The notes below the pieces were generated by a model, which saw only the letters and a list, made by a program, of their open reading frames with translations, searched no databases and was not told the origin of the DNA. Shown here in pieces: positions 34,132 to 47,612 of a stretch of 64,000 nt of DNA. This DNA is from Entoloma clypeatum (lineage: Eukaryota > Basidiomycota > Agaricomycetes > Agaricales > Entolomataceae), in assembly GCA_963565915.1 (NCBI GenBank), contig OY751491.1, positions 3,906,001 to 3,970,000 on the forward strand. Reading direction: 5' to 3'. The translations under genes were made by a program, and so were the position numbers. Positions within the stretch are counted from its first letter, which is position 1, and the number at the start of each line of letters is the position of its first letter.

Positions 34132-35920
34132 CTAACGGCTCGCAGGCATGAACCAATGCGCACTAGGCCCCAACACATTCTGAGCCTCAAACGAAAGGTG
34201 CAGCTTCCTATTCGCATCATGTCGGCCCTTTATAAAAGGTAATCAATGAGTGATACATAATCAGGGAGGGGCAGCCACGACATACCGTCCATATTCGCTT
34301 CTCGCTCACGACCTTCCGCAACGAATGTATGGCCCCCATCATGTACTTGACGTCCTCCCGCTTGACCGACGCGCGGGGCCCGTGGTCTATATGCGCATCC
34401 GCATCTATGATCGTGTGGATCGTGGAGGAGTGGGTGAGGGCATGTGTAAACGAGAGCTATATGCGGTCGAGAGAACCAGAGTAAGCTCAGGGACAAACGA
34501 AAAAAGAAATGAGAGGACAAACGCACGATATCTTTCACAGGCAATGGCAGGCTGAGATGCTCCAAGTGGATGCAGTGCGTACACAGCAATGCCAGCGAAT
34601 CGATCCCGATTGTGCAGTCTACCAGAGACAGTCTTCGCAGTGTGTGCGAGTAATTCTCGTTGATCTGTTTGACGATTGGCTGGCTTGTGGACGGTTTGAG
34701 GTCGGGGACTTTGAGGGTGAGCGAACTGAGGGGTGGGAAAGCTGCCTTGAGGTGGGAGAGGATGGCGATGACCGTGGCGTGCGAGGAGGAGTCAGCGTGG
34801 CCGATTGGGCTTGGCCGGAGGTCGATAGTGAGGTCACGGAGATTGTACAGTGGAGGGGCGGGACTCTCGAGGGGACAAGAAAGCTCCTTTGGGAGTAATT
34901 AAATTAGGAAGGTGTGTGGGTAGAGGTGGGGGAATATGCCTCACTGTTGCAGTGAATGAGAGGCTTTCAAGATTGGGGGTGTGAGCGGCGAGTTTGAGGA
35001 GTGTGATGTGGTCGACGCTGGGACACCCGACGACGTGGAGCCCAGTGAGATGGGGTAATTGAAGCAGTGCCTGTTCGAGGACGTCCCGATTCAAATCAGT
35101 CGACATCTGCGCATATAGCAGGTCAGGGCACGTGGATGGACGTTGAGTGTGAATACTCACGAAGACAGTGAGAGTCGTCAACGTCCTGTGGATCGACTCG
35201 ATCCATTTCGGAAGTAGATCCAGCATGTTCCACGAGGCGTAATCCAGAGTGAGCTTCTGAACCTTGTTCAGCTTCACCACCATCTCTGCCTGTTCCGTCG
35301 TGAGCCTTGCATGTAACCGGAGTGTTTTGAGGCGATTCTTTCCTTGCAGCATGGGGAGGACAGCAGATACGGTGTCCTTTGTATAGGTGAAGGATTCGAG
35401 ATTGACGCATAGATCGACAACACGACCGCAGTCCCGAATGAAAGGCGAATAGTCCTTGCTTGTGCCCTGTAGTACAGGCGTGTCGCGGACGTCTTGTAGA
35501 GAGCTCAGATAATTTTTTTGAGAGAAGAAACGGTTCACATACCTATGTTCTTAACATGTACAGCAAGAGCTGGATGGGCCAGTATGGATGAAAACGAACT
35601 CGAAATCTGTGAACACGCAAGGTCTGGGTTAGCAGCTTACAAACAAGTTTTTCCTTGAGATCAACTGGTGCATGAACGCGTACCTTTGGATATTTTTTCG
35701 CATGTCGCGTCCGGAAGGACAGATTGCGATAGAGATGTGGGATGACGGCGGCCAGAAAAGAAGTGCTAACGAGAGCGACTGCCGCAAGGTCTTTTCCGGA
35801 AAGACATGCGAATATTAGCTCAAGAACGTCAAGATTCAGGTTGTCTGCTGAGACCATCGTTTCCTCAGCTTCTGAGCCAGAGTTTCGTCGCCGACGTTGA
35901 GATGGTAGTGGTTGGCTCAA
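34132..35920 (-). CDS. F-box protein with leucine-rich repeats
   Basis: Seven exons (35920-35684, 35606-35543, 35492-35161, 35106-34945, 34886-34527, 34456-34286, 34227-34132) give 473 aa in a closed frame. The F-box spans residues about 27-70 (LNLDVLELIFACLSGKDLAAVALVS, here in two parts), after a basic N-terminus. Leucine-rich-repeat-like strands follow (LKTLRLHARL, KLTLDYASW, GLHVVGC, LESLSFTAT, LTLKVPDL, LRRLSLVDC, LEHLSLPLP). F-box proteins recruit substrates to SCF ubiquitin ligases through Skp1. In mushrooms this type is hugely expanded and individual targets are unknown. It is head to head with another F-box gene at 36481. Confidence 0.85.
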
Positions 35921-36480
35921 GGTCGATCATTGTGTACGCCTGTGGCTCCGTGGTCTCCTCGCCAAATCTGAACAAATACATTCCTTTTTCAAGTCTTCTT
36001 CGACGCTGAAGTTGACACCGAGCGCCCGCCACGACCGACCTGCATCTTGTAAAACGTCGGTGGGACTGAAAATGTGTTGGGTTCTGCAATGCTGAACAAT
36101 TTTGTAGGAAGTTGAAAGAACGACAAAAAAAGGTGAGTATTGACGTTGAACCTGTTCCTGAATGATCCCACAAGTCCGCATTTGTTCAGAGCCAAACATT
36201 GCGGCAGAATGTATATACTTACTTGTTTGAGCCCCCAGCGGGCCATTGGGACTGCTCGCTTGAGTTCTACGAAAAACCTCACAGACGCTGGTTTTCTCAT
36301 CCCAGTCCTGGCTTCTGGCGTGTCACCCCCCATAGAATCTCTGTTTTGTGACTCTTCAGACCCAGTCTGCCAGAGATCGTAAGCTAGTACGCGTCCACTT
36401 CTTGTCTCAAGCTCCATTATCATTAATCAGGCTTCCTATAACAGCAGCTTCGAATCTGTGTCCCGCGAACGATTCTCCCA
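35921..36480. other. Divergent region between two F-box genes
   Basis: This 560-bp region would carry promoters for both F-box genes. Small open frames on both strands show no recognisable family. Confidence 0.45.
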
Positions 36481-38162
36481 ATGCCCCCCCTGCTTTCACG
36501 GTTACCTCTTGTGGAAGACGTCCTGTTGACGATCGTGTTAATGTGTGATATCCCTTCAATTCTGTCCTTGAGTCAAGTATGTTTTCCACATATTTAAAGT
36601 ATACATCAGGAAACTTACGCAGGTGACAGACCAGCCGCTATCATCATGATCTCGCGTTCACCAAAGAAATATGGCGGCCCATTGTAGCCGAACTACATGC
36701 CCGCTGCTTCCTCGATCTCCTTCCTGGACAATCCCTTGCAGACCTCACAACAGAGGATCTCGTTGACCTAGTCAGGCGTGCAGTTCGAGGACCCCGCCTT
36801 TGGGCACCAACACGCTTGGGACAGGTCATAGAGCCATCGCAACGGATATGGCAGAGGGTGGGAGCAGCCGCAAACCTCATTCAATCACATATACTGCATA
36901 CGCGAAAACTCCGGCCTGTTGTCGAGTCGCCCAAGCAAGGTGTACTCCATGAGGTCATCTTGGATAGAGATAACGGACTCTCACCTGACGCAGAATGTGA
37001 ACTTCAGCTGCTACCTGGGGGGCAATACCTTCTTTTCCGGCAGAAATGCAGGCTGGAATGTTGGAGTCTCGTTGACAAGTGTGTCGTGTGGCATTATCAA
37101 AGAGAGTCAAGCGACCCCAGCGAACTGTCAGCGAGATTTGCATATGAGATGGTCAGTGCGGGCCAAGCCGTTCTAATCTTCGTGTTATCCATGAGCACGA
37201 GAAACTTCACTAGGTACTTACTTTCTTCCATATTCATATCATCAATCATCATCTCACATATCTGGTAACAGCGTGGCAGAGGTCTTGCGGCTGGACTTAA
37301 TGACCCGGACCCCGCTTACCCTCCTTTTCCAAGAATATGAGAGCTTAAGCATCACACCGCCTTTGTGCGGTATTTGTGGCGATTTTGCTATCATTAACGA
37401 TCAGGACACCATACGGTTATTCCAAATCTCTACGGGTTCATGCAGGATTTTCATGGTACGGCCCCCTTCTAATATCACTCAACCTATCCTTGATGTTATG
37501 GATAGCAAGATGTCTACCGCAGACATAGGGTCGATCTTGTTCCAGAGCATCTGATCGCGACGTCATATCGTATATCGGACCACTCAATGGATATCCTCAT
37601 CTTTAACCTGCATGAACTTTCTAATTCACGGAATAATCAGCGAATACCAATTCACAATATGGGTGTCCCTTGTGTATATTCCACCCATATCAACCTCAAA
37701 ACTAAATCATTCTACCAATGTCTCGACTCGCTAATATCATTTTCCCTCCACTGGTCGCCTCTACGCGCAGACGCTTTCCGAATATGGCTGATCTTCCAAA
37801 TGCGAGACAGGCGAGGAAACGAGCTGAATCACCTCCCCATCTACAAAGTGGACCGCGCCCTAGACGACTTTGGTACACCCCTGAAGGATTTCGACCTTTC
37901 TCCGATGACCTACATCACGGACGTCGAACCTATCGAGCCCTGGGATACCTCAAGAGGTTGCGACATTTCGTATTCTGGGCATTTCCCAATTCGGGACTCA
38001 ACTCGGAAGGAAAAACCTTGGATATTTTCTGTGCGTGCATCAGGAAATGTGGCTAGGATTCGGGATTTGCCACGCTGCGTGGAGTCGGCGGACGTTGCTC
38101 GATACAGTGGCGCGTTGACTTTCTTCACGGAGGAGAACATTGTTGTCAGGTATTATACCTGA
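36481..38162 (+). CDS. F-box protein
   Basis: Four exons (36481-36576, 36630-37213, 37272-37455, 37506-38162) give 506 aa. The F-box occupies the N-terminal ~45 residues (LPLVEDVLLTIVLMCDIPSI, then LSQTSRYHHDLAF). Acceptor 36629 was chosen over the nearer AG at 36622 because only it keeps the frame. The rest is a beta-rich region with repeated short strands (LLPGGQYLLF, RLECWSL, VVWHYQ, ICGDFAIINDQDTIRLFQ). These resemble the degenerate propeller domains found after the F-box in many mushroom proteins. The stop at 38160-38162 follows ENIVVRYYT. A possible further splice at 38150 would add about 50 residues but is not needed. Likely an SCF adaptor with unknown target. Confidence 0.8.
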
Positions 38163-38410
38163 ACGGCAATATGTTTTTGCTCCTGAATGCCACGTCGATA
38201 TTATCGGTTGCAGTCGGAACCTAAGGATCCCAGTGGTTCATGGGAATTCTTCATTTCGAGAACTGTTTCCAGCAACATTCAACCATTCCATTTTACATAC
38301 AATGATACATACAATTGCGGAATTTGATGCAATCTGGTGGCAGGCATACCATCATGAGCAGGGATGAACAAGAAGGACGTAAAGACCATGTCGATCCGCC
38401 ATATGCAGCT

Positions 38411-39066
38411 TCACCCACCCGCTTGAACATCAGTGCTCTTTGATGGCGGCCTGGCCCTTTGCCCGCCAAATCCTTTCGGGGCCGTGCCCGAATTGTCACC
38501 AGGACCTCTTGACACCAAAATGTTTGGGGTGTCTGGCGATCTCTCATTTCCAATTAAAGCTTCCTCTTTAAATATTCTCTCCCTCGCAGCCTGGTATCTT
38601 GCCTCTCGGTCTTTCAGCGTTTCGGAAGACGAAGACGAGGGCGGCGGAGTAGGGGACTTGGAGTTGGAATTTGAGGGTCGCTTCAAGATACGCATTGTCG
38701 GTTCAAAGGCTCCCGCCGGGGGTGCGAGGACTTGAGGGGCAGAAGTGATTACAGCGGGCATCGGATTGGGAGCTTTGGCATTCCTGGAATGAGGTGCTAT
38801 CAAGACCACGCGGCGAGATCACCAGCGTGTCGGACGTACGCAGCATCCCAGATACGTTGATTGCCCTTCTCTGTCTCCGGCTCTTCGAGGTCGTCGTCCT
38901 CCCAATCATCAACAACAGGTGCCGTTTTGATTGGCCTGCGAGACGCAGACTGTATGCACATTGAAATGCTGAATATTGAAGTTTTATAGAAACTCACGGG
39001 TGAGATTGGTTGGTCCCATGGGTCGGCGGATTGTTGAGATGAAGACGACGCCACAGCCATGAACAT
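38411..39066 (-). CDS. SUZ-domain protein
   Basis: Three exons (39066-38998, 38949-38840, 38783-38411) give 183 aa. An acidic DDWEDDDLEEP stretch near residue 36 is followed by ILKRP and then ETLKDREARYQAARERIF at about 110-130. This is the hallmark SUZ domain, which binds RNA in eukaryotic proteins such as SUZRD1. The C-terminus is disordered with a GPG and GFGGQR motif as in SUZ-C segments. It probably acts in mRNA metabolism. The start is the first ATG (39066), with a second in-frame ATG two codons later; the frame is open further up but without ATG. It is head to head with the dipeptidase gene, 125 bp apart, and convergent with the F-box gene at 38162. Confidence 0.82.
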
Positions 39067-39191
39067 GGACAGACTCAAGGACGTTGACAGCTGCAATCCA
39101 AAGCAGATTACGTCAGCTAGATTAGATCAGATCAGATAATTCGGATCTCGGAGCCACCTTCTCCTCAACCTTGATCATCCAATACCCAAGG
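39067..39191. promoter_or_regulatory. Short bidirectional promoter region (SUZ gene / DUG1)
   Basis: Only 125 bp separate the two divergent start codons, so core promoters must overlap. A GATTAGATCAGATCAGATAA-type run sits in the middle (about 39119-39138). Confidence 0.5.
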
Positions 39192-41067
39192 ATGGCCGCC
39201 CCCGCTGACTTCCTCAAGTTCACAGACAATAATGCGGATGCGTTCATTGCGAGGCTCGCCGAAGCAGTGGCAATTCCCAGGTCAGTATCGTTCCAATGCC
39301 TCTCTGAGATGTCAGGTTAAGTGCTGGCCTTTCAACAGCATCAGCGGAGACGCATCTCGTCGCGCTGATGTCGTTAAAATGGCACATTGGATGAATGATC
39401 AACTCAAGGCCGTCGGTGTCGAGACGCAGCTTGTTGATCTGGGAAAACAAGAAATCGAGGGTCTCGTGCTCGATCTACCCCCTGCGATTCTTGGCCGTAT
39501 TGGAAACGACCCAAAGAAGAAGACGATCCTTGTTTATGGACACTTTGACGTTCAGCCCGTAAGTTTATGACCGAGGACCTTTGGTAAATACAAAATCAAT
39601 CTCTATGCAGGCGAACAAATCGGATGGTTGGGACACTGAACCATTTAATCTCACAATTCACGAGGATGGCAGACTGATAGGTCGGGGATCCTCGGACGAT
39701 AAAGGCCCCATCCTCGGCTGGCTCAACGTTCTGCAATTCCACTTCGACAACAAGAAAGAGTTGCCGGTGAATCTGCGTTGCTGTTTCGAGGGAATGGAGG
39801 AGAGCGGAAGTGAGGGTCTCGATGACCTTGTCAAGAAAGAATCTCAACCAGGAGGATGGTTCGATGGTATCGACGCTGTTTGCATCGTAAGTGATTGCCA
39901 CGTCATGACTTGTCCAAAGGAGCTGAATGGGTTCGGACGCATATAGTCGGACAACTACTGGCTCAACACACGGACACCCGCCCTGACTTACGGACTTCGT
40001 GGCTTGACTTACTTCAAGTTGACCGTCTCCGGCCCTGCAAGAGATCTGCACTCTGGCGTGTTTGGAAGAACCGTCCACGAGCCTATGACAGACCTCATCC
40101 ACCTCATGGGCAGACTTGTCGACAACCAAGGGAAGATTTTGGTACCCGGAGTGGACGAGATGGTAGAGGGTCCCACTGAGGAGGAGAAGTGCGCATACTG
40201 TTTAATTTTTATTCTGTATTTTGTTGCTCATATCTCGGTAGAGCAATCTATGAGCGCTTGGACTACTCCATCGCAGATGTAGAGCAGTCCGCAGGCGCTC
40301 CGATTGCGCTGTCCGATAACAAGGTGGATGTCCTCATGGGACGGATGAGGTACCCAAGTTTGTCGCTACACGGTATCGAGGGCGCTTTCAGCGGTGTCGG
40401 CGCGAAGACTGTTATTCCTGCCAAGGTGTCGGGTAAATTTAGCATCCGGTCAGTAGTCCTTCTTGAACTCGCATTTCCCAATGTCTGACTTCGTCGCTAC
40501 ATTGTCAGACTGGTACCACCACAGACGCCCGAACTCGTGGATCCGCTGGTCATCAACTACATCGAAGCCGAGTTTGCCAAGCTCAATAGCAAGAACAAAT
40601 TGACGGTCGAGAATCTTCATGGAGGCAAGCCTTGGGTCGCCGACGTAAATCATTGGAACTTTGAGGCCGCCAAGGCTGCGACAAGGGTAAGGCGACGAGC
40701 ATCAGAAAATTCATGAATTCTAATACCACCTTTGACTCATCTCAGACGGTATATAACCAAGAACCGGATTTGACGAGGGAGGGAGGCTCTATCCCCGTGA
40801 CTTTGACATTCGCGGAATCTTTGGGTGTTAATGTGCTACTGTTGCCGATGGGAAGGGGAGACGATGGTGCACAGTACGTTGTTAAACCCGACTCCAGTGT
40901 CCCTCGCTGACTGACGGCCGTTAGCTCGACGAATGAGAAGCTGGATCGATCAAATTTCATTGAGGGGGTGAGTTTCTCGATTGTTTTACCTAATGAAGTT
41001 CATTCACCTTTTGTAGACGAAGCTCCTTGGCTCGTATTTGTATGAGGTCGCCGCGATCCGTCGGTGA
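39192..41067 (+). CDS. DUG1: Cys-Gly metallodipeptidase (M20 family)
   Basis: Nine exons (39192-39280, 39339-39558, 39611-39886, 39947-40188, 40242-40448, 40509-40686, 40746-40873, 40925-40967, 41017-41067) give 477 aa, the usual length for DUG1/CNDP2-type enzymes. M20 metal ligands are in place: YGHFDVQP (His98, Asp100), GRGSSDDKG (Asp132) and GMEESGSEG (Glu166/167). The dimerisation-domain block ARDLHSG and the C-terminal GDDGAHSTNEKLD also match. The enzyme is cytosolic, uses two Zn/Mn ions and cleaves Cys-Gly in glutathione breakdown; in yeast it also forms part of the Dug1-3 route. All introns are 49-61 nt. No disruption seen. Confidence 0.95.
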
Positions 41068-41705
41068 AGCTAGGTAGTTACGGGGCATTATGGATATCAA
41101 TGGATGATATAGGAAGGCAAATGTAACAACATTGGATAGCTGCATAAGTTGTGATAAATCCGCATCGTAATCATTGGCGGAGTCGATGCAGTTAATTTCT
41201 AGAGAAATTGGCATTCGTCGGCCAATTCTCGAGAAGATGATGAAGCAGGTTCAGGCGAAACACAATTTCCTGGGGCTGTTAAGCTGGACCACGAGCCGCC
41301 CCAGATGTTCAAACGTTCAAGTTTGAGTAGTGACAGAGTGTACGCCCACCTACTATTGCTGTCTCAATGAATGGCTCGGAGGGTCGCGGAATGCCCAGAC
41401 GACAGTTCATTCTCAAACGGTCGACTGAAGTCCCATGCTAATCATCCCAGCACATGGTCTCCCAAGCGCGCAACTTATGGATTCAACTCGCCCAGTTGCA
41501 GATCCTGCAAGAAAGTGACCAATTCGTGGATCGTGAATCCTCAGGGAACCCGAACGATGTCAAGAATTTCAAGACTTGATTGAACAAGGAAAAGCAGTAA
41601 AAGAATTGGACTCTTCTGTTAAACCGTATCAGTAGCATATCATACCAAGCACACCTGTACTGATGGAGGTTGGAAATATAAGTAAGTAATATCACATCGA
41701 GTCCC
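41068..41705. other. Convergent intergenic region
   Basis: This is 638 bp between DUG1 and the F-box gene on the other strand. Only short open frames occur and none is recognisable. Confidence 0.5.
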
Positions 41706-43385
41706 TCACAGTCGCCGTGTGACGACAACCCTCGCACGAGATTCCCGTTCCTGAGAAGCCACACGATTGTGCCGTATGATTCGATTCATCCCATCGGCGA
41801 CCATTCCCCAGGCCTCCGAATACTCCGGAGGATGGCCCGAAAGGTGGTTATCGTCCCAACCATGTTTCAGACTGGTGATAGTGGGGAAGATCATGGCGAT
41901 GAATCTCGTGATGGACGCTTGTGAGTTGATGTTGATGGGTGACGTGCAAGCGTTGAAGGACAGGACGTTGCGACCTGGGACGATGTTCCCGACGTCCGCG
42001 TGCTGCGGGGGGTCCAGCGCGTCCACGCGCATGGCGAGCCGTTCAAGGTGCGGGCAGGAGGCTGTGAGGTAGGCCAAATCTCCCAGCTTCACGGCGGGGA
42101 CGGTGTCTACGGTGTGCTCTTTGAGACTCAACTTGCGCAGATGCGGCCAACTCATCGCCATCGTTCTCACAGTGGGGCTGTCGAGCTGGACTGCACCACC
42201 GAGAGAGAGCATGATGTGCTGCAGTTTAGCGAAGGGCAGGATGTTAGCTATCGTTTTGGGGGTGATTGCTTCGGCGCGTAGATGCCGCTGCTGGGCGTGT
42301 GCGGGACTTTGTATGTCGATACCTGCAAGGACAGAGGTTGAACATGTATTGTTGAGTGCTTCAAGGAGAGGATCTAGAGATTGGACGACATCGTATCCCG
42401 GGCGCAGCTTGATCGCGAGCATAAAGAGCCCTTTCATGGTCTCTCCTGCGAGAAGCCGAGTGCAGGGTGCAAGGTCCTCGACTCGGATATCCAGAAGCTT
42501 CAGGTTTTGGAACCAATCGGGCTCTGGAAGATACTGGAGCAGCTCAGCATTGGTTGTGGAGATGTGTAGCATCTCAAGCTTGGGTAGGGCAGCGAAGTGA
42601 GACAGAAAAGTGAAGTCAGGCGCGTACAGTTGTTTGAGACCTGGTAGACTGTGGATCAACGATGACAGATTCTGGGGCAGCTCAAAGGCCCATCGGTTGC
42701 CGCAGATAGAAACGGTGAAGGAGGTAATGGAAGATAATGATCTTGCCAAGATAGCCCGAACGTTATCCCAGGGATACTCTGGAAGAGCACCTGCAGGGTG
42801 ATGCAGATGCGAGTGAATGCTGATAGATTGTAAGCGAGGGCCAACGACAAGAGAAGGGAAAACCGCCATCTCTCGGAAATCCTCGAGTTCGACAGCCAGC
42901 TCAAGAAGGTTGGGTAATAACGGCTCTTGTCCTTGCCTATGAGATAAGACGACCGGGAGGACAAGATTATGTAGTCCATGTTCGCCTTCTATACCCCTGG
43001 TTCCCAGAACACGGACCCTTTTCGCATAAAAATGAAATCTATCGAGGTCACTCGATTCGAGTCCTCTCACTAACGACTTGAAACGCAAGTTCAAATCTCA
43101 TGCAGGGTATACGACCGATGGGCTCACCAATGAGGCGTCTGTAGACTGAGCGAGGATCGCGTCAGACGGCAAACATCTGATCAACGGCTTGATGTTTGGG
43201 AGAAAGTACCAAAGGATATCGAAGGCTGGTTCGTTGAACGTCTTGCACGTCAGGGCCAAATTTGCCAGGTCCTGCGAACCAGGGATTGGCCATGTGCTTT
43301 CAATGAGAGGGATTCTAGGTTCTGGATCGAGTATGACTCGAAAAACGAGCGAAAGGACTTCTGTTACTTGGAGGCACGGGTGCAT
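41706..43385 (-). pseudogene. F-box/LRR-like gene with in-frame stop
   Basis: The minus-strand frame starts at ATG 43385. It carries an F-box-like N-terminus (VTEVLSLVFRVILDPE, LANLALTCKTF, LWYFLPNIKPL), meets TGA at 43100-43098, and continues in the same frame for 464 codons to 41706. The downstream part is typical of these proteins: DRFHFYAKRVRVLG, LLELAVELEDF, then LRR-like strands and the ending TSPININSQAS...FPTITSL. No splice model removes the TGA in phase: GTGAGC at 43127 has no acceptor at a codon boundary. So it is a nonsense mutation, a sequencing error or an unusual intron. If intact it would be about 559 aa. Likely an SCF adaptor or its recent pseudogene. Confidence 0.7.
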
Positions 43386-44020
43386 GGTGGGAAAGGCAAA
43401 CGAGGTTTGGTGCCGTCGTTTTCCAAGCCTGCTCAAGCCAAAATCTCCCCTCGTTACCGATAAGGTATGAAATTGCGGCTCTGGGGCCCGACTGCGATCG
43501 ATCAACGTGCATGGTGTGTGGTTTGCCAGCGGGACGTTTGAATATCAAATTTGAACCAAGTTCCGCCTCCTGATACTGATAGGAACGTCCATCGCCGAGG
43601 TGGCACCTATGTCGGGGAATGTCGAAAGTGCAAGGGTCATGCTCATCTCGGGTACTTTAATTGAGGGCAAGAGCCACTGTAAAGTGACATATTGTTGAAA
43701 TCTGTCCCATAAAATGTGAGCGAGCGTGTGGGTTTTATCTCACTTCCAAACAGAATGTAGCCAGGTATCTTGAGTATGGATCGCTGTTAGAGGACCGTCG
43801 AGGAGAAGGTACTGAACATGTTGGCCGACCTGGTAATAAACATTGTGGTACGCGTCGGTTGGTCGCCTTTTAGTACATACCCACCTTCATGCCGCTCGTT
43901 CCCCAAAATCCCATTTGCCACACGATCAAAATTGCATCGTGCTTGTGGTGTGGTCACGAGCATCACGCCAACAAATATCAATTCTGCACCCCCCAACGTC
44001 CGACCTTTTGAACAACCATC
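43386..44020. other. Divergent upstream region of gmd
   Basis: This is 635 bp between the F-box start and gmd. No coding exon or motif could be supported. Confidence 0.5.
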
Positions 44021-45531
44021 ATGTCCATCGCCGACGTCGTCCCCGCCTTTGCCAAACTCAACCTGCCCTCTGTGGAGGATTACCAGAAGCGCAAGGTCGC
44101 GCTCATCTCTGGTACGTGTCCAGTTCACGACTCCTCGTGTCTTACCGCGTCATTCAACACCCAACCACAGGTATCACCGGACAGGACGGATCGTACCTGT
44201 GAGTCCAATCGACCTGCTCTCTCGATCTTTCGATCGGTCTAATCGCGTAAACCACAGCACGGAGCTGCTGCTATCGAAAGGATATCAAGTACACGGCATC
44301 ATCCGTCGCTCATCGAGCTTCAACACCGGTCGTCTGCACCATCTCTACGAAGATCAACACGAACGTGAGTCCACCCCACCCTTCCTCCACTCCACACCCT
44401 CACCCACGCCACACGCCACATCCAGACCCCGGAAAATTCAAGCTACACTACGGCGATCTCAGCGACAGCACCAACCTCGTGTACATCATCGCCCAAGTCC
44501 AGCCCACCGAGATCTACAACCTCGGCGCGCAGTCACACGTCAAAGTCTCCTTCGAAATGGCCGAATACACGGGCGACGTCGACGGGCTCGGCACGCTCCG
44601 CCTGCTCGACGCCGTGCGCACCTGCGGGCTCGAGCAGCACGTCCGGTTCTACCAGGCCTCGACGTCCGAGCTCTACGGCAAGGTCGTCGAGACGCCGCAG
44701 AGCGAGACAACGCCGTTCTACCCGCGCTCGCCGTACGGGTGCGCAAAGCTCTACGCGTACTGGATCGTGGTCAACTACCGCGAGTCCTACGGCATGTTCG
44801 CGTGCAATGGTATCCTGTTCAACCACGAGAGCCCACGCAGGGGCCGCACGTTCGTCACGCGGAAGATCTCGCGGGCCGCGGCGGATATCTCGCTCGGGAA
44901 GCAGTCGTGCCTGTACCTTGGGAATCTGGATGCGCAGCGTGATTGGGGACATGGTGAGTCGAGTCTTTTGTGTATCTTTGCTCCCCAACGTCCTCTTTTT
45001 CCGTCGGGTTTTGGTCTTCTTAGTGATTCATCATTCGTAGCCCGTGATTATGTGGAAGGCATGTGGCGGATGCTCCAGCAAGACAAACCGGAGGACTTTG
45101 TGCTGGCGACTGGGGAGACCCACCCCGTGCGTGAGTTTGTAGAGAAGGCATTCAAGGCGGTCGGTATCACCCTGCGGTACGTTGCTCTTTCAACTCCTTC
45201 ACGCACGGACTCCATCTCATCCAATCCCGCAGATGGCAAGGGGAGGGAACCGATGAAGCGGCCATCGATGTCAAAACTGGCCAAGCTGTCGTCAAAGTCG
45301 ACCCCAGGTACTTCCGTCCAGCAGAAGTCGAGTTGCGTAGCATCCTCATTTATCAAAGTGCCTTGAGACTAAACTTGAGATGCCGTTGTTTCTAGCCTCC
45401 TCCTTGGTGACCCGGCTAAAGCTGAACGCCTCCTCAAGTGGAAGCGCAAGGTCAACTTTGAAGAGCTTGTCCAGGAGATGGTCGCGGCGGACCTCAAGGC
45501 GTCTGGCAGCTTGGTTGAAGACCAGAACTGA
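44021..45531 (+). CDS. gmd: GDP-mannose 4,6-dehydratase
   Basis: Seven exons (44021-44111, 44171-44198, 44258-44364, 44426-44953, 45041-45176, 45233-45331, 45396-45531) give 374 aa, matching the family length. The NADP-binding GITGQDG motif is at residues 31-37. STSELYG (about 154-160) and the SDR pair Tyr179-x3-Lys183 (YGCAK) form the active site. NHESPRRG, the nucleotide-sugar binding loop, and the C-terminal [16 protein letters not shown] are present. The enzyme turns GDP-mannose into GDP-4-keto-6-deoxymannose, the first step to GDP-L-fucose, in the cytosol. The next-step enzyme is the convergent neighbour at 45893-47414. GC-rich exon 4 produces long spurious antisense frames. Confidence 0.96.
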
Positions 45532-45892
45532 TACGTTTGATATCTGTGTGGACTTTGACATTTGATGATCTCAAAATGCATGCATAGCATCGTATTTCTT
45601 CTCCTTACTCTTTACTCCTTTCCTTGGCGGCGCCATGATGATCTATGACAAAACTGAAACGAAAACTGCATACCTTTATGGACGATTCATTGGATGTTTC
45701 CAGTCTCGATGTAGTACTTATTTACGAACAACAGTTTGATTTCAGATATAGGACCAATGCTCAATCTCGCTTTCAATTCCGCATACAACCATATGTCAAG
45801 ATGTCTATAGATCGTAAGCGTACCGCCCTATACTTACAAACGTCACAATGCAATCACATATTCAATGCCCAGCCGTCTCCATCTATTTAAGT
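45532..45892. other. Convergent intergenic region, gmd / GDP-fucose synthase
   Basis: 361 bp shared by the 3' ends of the two GDP-fucose genes. The 3' untranslated regions could overlap. No other feature seen. Confidence 0.5.
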
Positions 45893-47414
<1,522 letters not shown>

Positions 47415-47612
47415 GATGAAGATCCTGCGTCTTGATTTTTCAGGGAATTTTAGCGGTTTTTGGTAGAACGGACATACAAGTTGACAACAAGCCCCGGATG
47501 CACGTGATTCGATTATTTGTTGGACTCGGACCCACCTGATGGCCGATGCTCAGTTTCTGTAAAAGACCAATCGACGTCGCCTCGCCCCGACAGACCTCTC
47601 TGGGCCTTCACG
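47415..47612. promoter_or_regulatory. Bidirectional promoter region (GDP-fucose synthase / FAD synthase)
   Basis: 198 bp between divergent starts. FAD/NADPH-related housekeeping control is possible, but no motif was identified. Confidence 0.45.

Noticed and set aside
44021..44942. Arg/His-rich long frames over the gmd exons
   Set aside because: They are frame-shifted readings of the GC-rich gmd coding sequence and its introns.
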